A DNA stretch of 26,488 bases, from positions 1 through 26,488 of the IMG/VR virus record IMGVR_UViG_3300042355_001001. One strand, written 5' to 3'. Under the pieces are notes generated by a model that searched no databases, was not told the origin of the DNA, and was given only the letters and a program-made list of their open reading frames with translations. The DNA comes from a virus. Position numbers and translations under genes: made by a program. Below, one piece after another: positions 22,392 to 26,488 of this stretch. Each line of letters begins with the position of its first letter. Within the stretch, counting starts at the first letter, position 1.

Positions 22392-22814
22392 ATGCCCAAA
22401 CCCGCCGCCCCCGCCCAGGCCCACCACCAGGCCCAGGCCGACGCCACCGCCCTGGCCGACCCCCCGCCCCGCAAGCCCGCTCCCGCGCCAGCCAAACCCC
22501 CAACCCCGCCCGCGCAGGAAGCTGACCTGGTGGACCGCATCTTCGAGTTCCTGCGCGAAGACCCGCGCCTCACCGTGCTGGAGCCGCAGGCCCTGCAGCA
22601 GCTCAAGGCCGCCGTGCGCGCTGAGTTCCGGGGGGAGGAGTGCTACATCGCCAGCCGCCCCGCCAGCGCCCGGCAAGAACTGGTCAGCCAGGTGCTCTCC
22701 ATGTTCAACGGCCGCAACGCCACCGAAGTGGCCCGGGCCCTGAGCATCGGCCGCGCCACCGTGTACCGCGTGCTCAAGCAATCCAGCCGCCGCAGCGTGG
22801 CCCCGCCGGCCTGA
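22392..22814 (+). CDS. Mor-like helix-turn-helix regulator
   Basis: A 140-residue protein starts at ATG 22392, five bases after TerL. The first ~45 residues are Pro/Ala-rich like the end of TerL. From about residue 45 (LVDRIFEFLREDP, LKAAVRAEFRGEECYIAS) to the end, it resembles Mor/C-type activators of Mu-like phages. Its C-terminal helix-turn-helix is FNGRNATEVARALSIGRATV followed by YRVLK. Such genes sit beside terminase in several phages. It may regulate the head genes by binding the GTCTCA repeats downstream; that link is inferred from proximity. Confidence 0.65.
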   Translation: MPKPAAPAQAHHQAQADATALADPPPRKPAPAPAKPPTPPAQEADLVDRIFEFLREDPRLTVLEPQALQQLKAAVRAEFRGEECYIASRPASARQELVSQVLSMFNGRNATEVARALSIGRATVYRVLKQSSRRSVAPPA

Positions 22815-22832
22815 ACAGGCAGGGCAGGGCGC

Positions 22833-22890
22833 CCGCTTGTCTCAGCCGCTCGTCTCACCCGCTTGTCTCAGTTTTCCTGGAAATGAGACA
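22833..22890 (+). repeat. Three 13-bp-spaced direct repeats plus a hairpin
   Basis: CCGCTTGTCTCA (22833-22844), CCGCTCGTCTCA (22846-22857) and CCGCTTGTCTCA (22859-22870) are spaced exactly 13 bp apart. TGTCTCA (22864-22870) is the exact complement of TGAGACA (22884-22890), and inside them TTTCC pairs with GGAAA, so the segment can form a hairpin. It lies between the Mor-like gene and the gpW-like gene and may be a regulator site, a terminator or a packaging-related element. Confidence 0.85.
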
Positions 22891-22976
22891 CCGCCCCGGC
22901 TACCGTCAGCGCATCCCGCAAGAAGCCATCCAGCCCGCGCCCTGGCGCGCAACGAGCACACCATGTAACACCGCCC

Positions 22977-23195
22977 ATGAGCTTCACCACATCAGACCTG
23001 AACGCCGTTGACACAGCCATCGCCACGGGCGAGCTCACGGTCGAAGTCAATGGCCGGCGCATCACCTACCGCAGCATGGCTGACCTGGAACGCGCCCGCA
23101 CCCTCATCAAGGGCGAGCTGGCCGCCGTCTCGCCCCAGGCCTCCAACCGGCGCGGCAGTTACCGCGTCCAGTTCGCCACCCTGCGCGGCGAATAA
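22977..23195 (+). CDS. Head-tail joining protein, gpW-like
   Basis: A 72-residue protein starts at ATG 22977. The pattern DLNAVDTAIATGELTVEVNG then RRITYRSMADLERARTLI is the gpW family: a helix, a beta hairpin with conserved Tyr/Ser, and a second helix. In lambda, gpW sits below the portal and closes the DNA-filled head so a tail can join. The gene sits between terminase and portal, as in lambda. The length is normal. Confidence 0.85.
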   Translation: MSFTTSDLNAVDTAIATGELTVEVNGRRITYRSMADLERARTLIKGELAAVSPQASNRRGSYRVQFATLRGE

Positions 23196-23210
23196 GGCCC
23201 CGGCACCACC

Positions 23211-25076
23211 ATGGCAGGCAACATCCTCGACAGGCTCATCGCCGCGGTGGCGCCCAGCGCGGGCCTCAAGCGCATCCGTGACCGTGAGCGCCTGCGCGCC
23301 TATGAAGGGGCCAGCCCGCGTGACGGCTGGCGCCCCCGCCGTTCCGGCGCCAGTGCCAACACCGACCACACCGGCGACGCCACCACCCTGCGCGTGCGCG
23401 CCCGCAGCCTGGTGCAAAACGTGCCCTATGTGGCCCGCGGCCTGGAAAGCCTGGTGGCCAACATCGTGGGCACCGGTATCACGCCGCGCAGCCTGTCCAG
23501 CCGCGCCTCCGACATTGACGCCCTCTGGGCCGAATGGGCCCGCGTGGCCGATGCCGATGGCCGGCTCGACATCTACGGCATCCAGGCCGCCGCCTACCGC
23601 GCCATGGAGCAAGACGGCGAAGTGCTCATCCGCCTGCGCACCCGCCGCGCCGAAGACGGCCTGCCCGTGCCCCTGCAGCTCCAGGTGCTGGAGATTGACT
23701 GGCTTGACAGCAGCAAGACCGGCACGCGCGAAGGCGCCCCTGGCGGCACGATCGTCAACGGCATCGAATACGACGCCCTGGGCAAGGTCACCGCCTACTG
23801 GCTGTTCGACCAGCACCCCGGTGAACTCGTCACCGGCCGGCGCCAGCGCTCCGCCAGTTACCCGGTGCCCGCCTCCAGCATCATCCACCTCTTCAACCCG
23901 GCGCGGCCGGGGCAGGGCCGGGGCTTCACCCGCCTGGCGCCCGTCATCGCCCGCGTGCGTGACTTGCAGCTCTACGAAGACGCCGAGCTGCAGCGCAAGA
24001 ACCTGGAAACCCGCCTGGCCGTGCTGGCCAGCACAGACCCCAAAGACCTGGCCTTTGACCCGTCGCCAGACGCCGCCACCGTGCAAGCCAGCGGCGAGCT
24101 CGGCACCCTGTCAAGCGGCAGCATCACCCAGGTGCCCCCGGGCATGAACCTCACCGTGGTGGAGCCCAAGGCCGCGCCCGGCTACGTGGACTACCTGCGC
24201 TTCAACCTGCACCTGGTGGCCGCCGGCATGGGCGTCACCTACGAAATGCTCACGGGCGATGTCAGCCAGGTCAACTTCAGCAGCGCGCGCGTCGCCCTGC
24301 TCGAGTTCCGCCGCGGCGCTGAGCAGACGCAGTGGCTCACCCTCATCCCGCGCCTGTGCGTGCCCATCTGGCGCGCCTTCATTGACGCCGCCGTCCTGGC
24401 CGGCAAGCTGCGCCAGGCCGACTACCGGGCCGACTGGTCTACCCCAAAGTGGGATTACGTCAACCCCGAGCAAGACGTCAAGGCTGACCTGGCCGAAATC
24501 AGCGGCGGCCTCTCCACCATCAGCGAAAAGCTGCGCCGCCGCGGCTACAAGCCCGAGCTCGTCTTCGCCGAGCTGCGCACAGACTTCGAGCGCCTGCGCA
24601 GCGATGGCACGCTGGACCTGCTGCTGCAACTGCAAACCGGCCAACCGGCTGCCAGCGCAGACCCAGCCTCCACCCCGCAAGGCACCGCCCGCGAAGCCAT
24701 CGGCGGCCTCACGCGCATTGCCGAGGCCGCGCTGGTGCAGCGCCAGGCAGACGCCACACACGCCCCCGCCCGCGAGCCCCAGCGCATTGACGTGCGCGTG
24801 GAGCAACCCGCCAGCCAGGTCACCGTGCACGCCCCCATCACCCTGCAGCCACAGGCCGTGGAGGTGCGCAACGAGATCACCACGCCCGAGCCCCAGGTGC
24901 ACATCGAGGCCGTGATGCCCGAAGCCCGCGCCCAGGCCCCGGCCGTCACCGTCATCAACCAGGTCGAGCCCGCCGCCGTCACCGTGGTGGACAGCCACCC
25001 CACGCGCAGCGTGCAGACCGTGGAGCGTGACGAAAACGACGAGATCACCCGCACCGTTACCACCTTTGAGCGCTGA
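23211..25076 (+). CDS. Portal protein, lambda family
   Basis: A 621-residue protein starts at ATG 23211. Key blocks are RARSLVQNVPYVARGLESLV and ANIVGTGITP (about 62-91), the EQDGEVLIRLRTRR block (about 131-144), and LQVLEIDWLDSSKTG. Further on are GRGFTRLAPVIARVRDLQLY and GVTYEMLTGDVSQVNFSSAR, the standard lambda-type portal signature. The last ~140 residues are a Val/Gln/Pro-rich extension of alternating hydrophobic strands (VEQPASQVTVHAPITL and similar) ending in RDENDEITRTVTTFER. It is probably an internal or surface appendage. It forms the 12-fold ring through which DNA enters and leaves. No protease or capsid gene follows directly. Confidence 0.93.
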   Translation: MAGNILDRLIAAVAPSAGLKRIRDRERLRAYEGASPRDGWRPRRSGASANTDHTGDATTLRVRARSLVQNVPYVARGLESLVANIVGTGITPRSLSSRASDIDALWAEWARVADADGRLDIYGIQAAAYRAMEQDGEVLIRLRTRRAEDGLPVPLQLQVLEIDWLDSSKTGTREGAPGGTIVNGIEYDALGKVTAYWLFDQHPGELVTGRRQRSASYPVPASSIIHLFNPARPGQGRGFTRLAPVIARVRDLQLYEDAELQRKNLETRLAVLASTDPKDLAFDPSPDAATVQASGELGTLSSGSITQVPPGMNLTVVEPKAAPGYVDYLRFNLHLVAAGMGVTYEMLTGDVSQVNFSSARVALLEFRRGAEQTQWLTLIPRLCVPIWRAFIDAAVLAGKLRQADYRADWSTPKWDYVNPEQDVKADLAEISGGLSTISEKLRRRGYKPELVFAELRTDFERLRSDGTLDLLLQLQTGQPAASADPASTPQGTAREAIGGLTRIAEAALVQRQADATHAPAREPQRIDVRVEQPASQVTVHAPITLQPQAVEVRNEITTPEPQVHIEAVMPEARAQAPAVTVINQVEPAAVTVVDSHPTRSVQTVERDENDEITRTVTTFER

Positions 25077-25084
25077 GGCCGCCC

Positions 25085-25336
25085 ATGAACCTGAAAGAGC
25101 ACGTCGCCCAGCAAACCGTGGACGCCACCGTGGCCAGCGCCGCCAGCAAGACTACGTACACCGGCGCCAGCGTCACGCTCGGTGGCTGGCTGGTCAGCTC
25201 AGAGGCCGCAGTGCTGGCCGGCATCGTGCTCGGCCTGGCCGGCTTCGTGGTGAACCTGTATTTCCGCTCCCGCGCAGATGCGCGCGAAGAAGCCGAGCAC
25301 CGGGCCCGCATGCGGGCGCTGCAAGAAACCACCTGA
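25085..25336 (+). CDS. Second holin-like small membrane protein
   Basis: An 83-residue protein starts at ATG 25085. A polar N-terminus (MNLKEHVAQQTVDATVASAA) is followed by a Gly-rich stretch, one strong membrane helix (AAVLAGIVLGLAGFVVNLYF) and a highly charged tail (RSRADAREEAEHRARM). This layout matches small phage holins encoded away from the endolysin in some phages. It sits between the portal and structural genes, while a 3-TM holin lies beside the endolysin, so it may be an antiholin, a second holin, or unrelated to lysis. Confidence 0.6.
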   Translation: MNLKEHVAQQTVDATVASAASKTTYTGASVTLGGWLVSSEAAVLAGIVLGLAGFVVNLYFRSRADAREEAEHRARMRALQETT

Positions 25337-25348
25337 AAGGCCTGAACC

Positions 25349-25789
25349 ATGTCCATGACCAACGCCGCCGAGGCGGCACTCCTCGACCTCCTGTTCCTCA
25401 ACGTCGATTGGGCCGACATCGGCGACGCTGCCGGCCTGCAGAACTCCGCTACAGCAGGCTCGTTCTACATCAGCCTGCACACGGCTGACCCTGGTGAGGC
25501 GGGCACGCAGAGCACCAGCGAGGTGGCCTACACCGGCTACGCCCGCGTGGCGGTGGCGCGCACGGCCGGTGGCTTCACGCGCACCGGGTCTACCGTGGCC
25601 AACACCGCCCTGGTGCAGTTCCCCCAGGCCACGGGCGGCACCGCCACGGCCACGCACTTCGGCATCGGCACAGACAGCACGGGCGCCGGCAACCTGCTGC
25701 TGAAGGGCGCGCTGAACAGCAGCCTGTCCATCTCCAACGGCATCCAGCCGCAGTTCGCAGCCGGCGCACTGACCGCCACGGTGGACTGA
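25349..25789 (+). CDS. Phage structural protein, unknown family
   Basis: A 146-residue protein starts at ATG 25349 with AAAGG upstream. The sequence FYISLHTADPGEAGTQSTSE followed by YTGYARVAVARTAGGF, then VQFPQATGGTATATHFGIG, recurs in small structural proteins of siphoviruses, usually near head or tail genes. It is beta-rich, Thr/Gly/Ala-rich and has no membrane segment. It might be a decoration or tail-associated protein. The exact role is not known to me. Confidence 0.6.
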   Translation: MSMTNAAEAALLDLLFLNVDWADIGDAAGLQNSATAGSFYISLHTADPGEAGTQSTSEVAYTGYARVAVARTAGGFTRTGSTVANTALVQFPQATGGTATATHFGIGTDSTGAGNLLLKGALNSSLSISNGIQPQFAAGALTATVD

Positions 25790-25790
25790 T

Positions 25791-25937
25791 GTGGTGTACC
25801 GCTGCGCCCACTGCCGTGAGCTGCTGACGCTGACAGACACCGAGCTGTCTCAGTGCTCAGAGCACGCCGACGGGGGCGTGGAGTGGTCGCCCGACGAGGT
25901 GGAATGGATACCGCTGGAGAACCCTGATGCCGTTTAG
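25791..25937 (+). CDS. Small Cys/His protein, possible zinc finger
   Basis: A 48-codon frame starts at GTG 25791, one base after the previous stop, and ends with TAG at 25935-25937, overlapping the next gene's start by 11 bases. The product has YRCAHCREL near the N-terminus and QCSEHADGG further on: a CxxC pair and a later Cys/His, which could bind zinc. The rest is acidic (SPDEVEWIPLENPD). The tight packing favours translation. The ribosome site is weak, so confidence is moderate. Confidence 0.45.
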   Translation: MVYRCAHCRELLTLTDTELSQCSEHADGGVEWSPDEVEWIPLENPDAV

Positions 25938-26488
25938 GTCCGTTGCCGAGGTGGCAGATGCCGTCGAGCAAGGGCGGCATCACATCCAGCATTTCATCCG
26001 CACATCGGTTTACGGTGGTTTCGGGACCAACGCGTTGGGTGATTTCAGCGTCGGCACCGGCATCCCGTCCTACAACGCATACCTCGGCTTGGCGCTGGAG
26101 GCCACGCAACTCATCGGCCAGCGAAACAACAGCATCTATGTCGGCCCTGGCATCAGCACGGAGCGGTATCTGCTCAGCATGTCGTTGACGCATGGCGGCT
26201 CGGGGGGCTTTCTGGCCTCGGTCTACTTTCTCGATTACCTGCTGTTTTACCCGTACATCGACCTGGACAACACCGACCAGCAAGACTTGACCAACGATGT
26301 GACCTTGCCGCGATACACAGACGGCGAGGGTGTGCGGATGCTGATGATGATGCAAACGCCTGGAACAAGCACTGCCACGAACATCACCATCAACTACACC
26401 AACCAAGACGGCGTTGCCAAGACCATCACCACAGCGTACAGAGCCTCGGGCGGCATTGGTGTCATTGGACCCAACATGATCAGCACCT
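25927..26488 (+). CDS. Phage structural protein, 3' truncated by window
   Basis: A frame starts at ATG 25927 and stays open to the window end (187 codons). The product begins MPFRSVAEVADAVEQGRHHI and is rich in Tyr, Gly and Thr. It contains LSMSLTHGGSGGFLASVYFL, then DYLLFYPYIDLDNTDQQDL and a Thr/Asn-rich beta segment. Its codons are less GC-rich than those of the neighbouring genes. The composition and position among head/tail genes suggest a virion component. I do not recognise the family and the C-terminus is unseen. Confidence 0.6.
   Translation, partial: MPFRSVAEVADAVEQGRHHIQHFIRTSVYGGFGTNALGDFSVGTGIPSYNAYLGLALEATQLIGQRNNSIYVGPGISTERYLLSMSLTHGGSGGFLASVYFLDYLLFYPYIDLDNTDQQDLTNDVTLPRYTDGEGVRMLMMMQTPGTSTATNITINYTNQDGVAKTITTAYRASGGIGVIGPNMIST

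Noticed and set aside
22833-22870. CRISPR-like array
   Set aside because: Repeats are 12 bases with one-base gaps, and no Cas genes or spacers of useful length are present.

Overview
The window is a stretch of a GC-rich temperate tailed phage with a lambda-like gene order. It contains a siphovirus-type tail-tip module, a lysis cassette, a tyrosine integrase, a divergent repressor/Cro switch, a primase-helicase, a Nu1/GpA-type terminase and a lambda-family portal. The high GC content, the protein families (YdaS-like Cro, GH108 endolysin, VapE-type primase-helicase) and dense ATGA/TGATG gene overlaps fit a phage of Betaproteobacteria, most likely Burkholderiales. This host assignment is inference; no host gene lies in the window.

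Layout: 1-4355 (+) holds the end of the tape-measure gene, two tail-tip genes, a low-GC receptor-binding fibre and its small partner. 4352-5755 (+) holds lysis genes: a small membrane protein, a GH108 endolysin and a 3-TM holin. 5756-5973 is a gene-free candidate attP followed by the integrase (5974-7023, +). 13517 down to 7035 (-) is one leftward early operon of about 17 tightly packed genes. It includes a C5 cytosine methyltransferase, an HNH-like protein, a deoxynucleoside monophosphate kinase, an excisionase-like HTH protein and several small membrane proteins; two of its genes are only 42 and 46 codons. 13518-14291 is the immunity region with a leftward repressor and a rightward Cro-like gene. 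14292-18863 (+) is the replication arm: a structured leader resembling C4 antisense RNA, a small gene, the PrimPol/VapE protein, a nine-copy repeat cluster that is a candidate origin, and two further genes. About 18890-18970 is a candidate cos site. 18984-26488 (+) is packaging and head: TerS, an inserted adenine/cytosine-N methyltransferase, TerL, a Mor-like regulator, gpW-like joiner, portal, a second holin-like gene and structural genes. The capsid, protease and main tail genes must lie outside the window.

How it works together: the repressor and Cro-like protein probably act at three copies of the element TTCG-N6-CTAAAGT. Each copy points toward a gene start: the leftward operon, the repressor and cro. 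Replication would begin at the CGTCCAACC repeats downstream of the primase-helicase. DNA would then be cut at cos and packaged by TerS/TerL, with two phage-encoded methyltransferases modifying it. Both the candidate attP and the candidate cos are internal and flanked by phage genes on both sides, which suggests a circular, circularised or concatemeric phage genome rather than the edge of an integrated prophage.

I see no single plainly novel defence or counter-defence system. The most unusual elements are non-coding: the repeat-plus-hairpin origin candidate, the triple switch element, the C4-like leader, the repeats beside int, and the 13-bp repeats upstream of the portal module.
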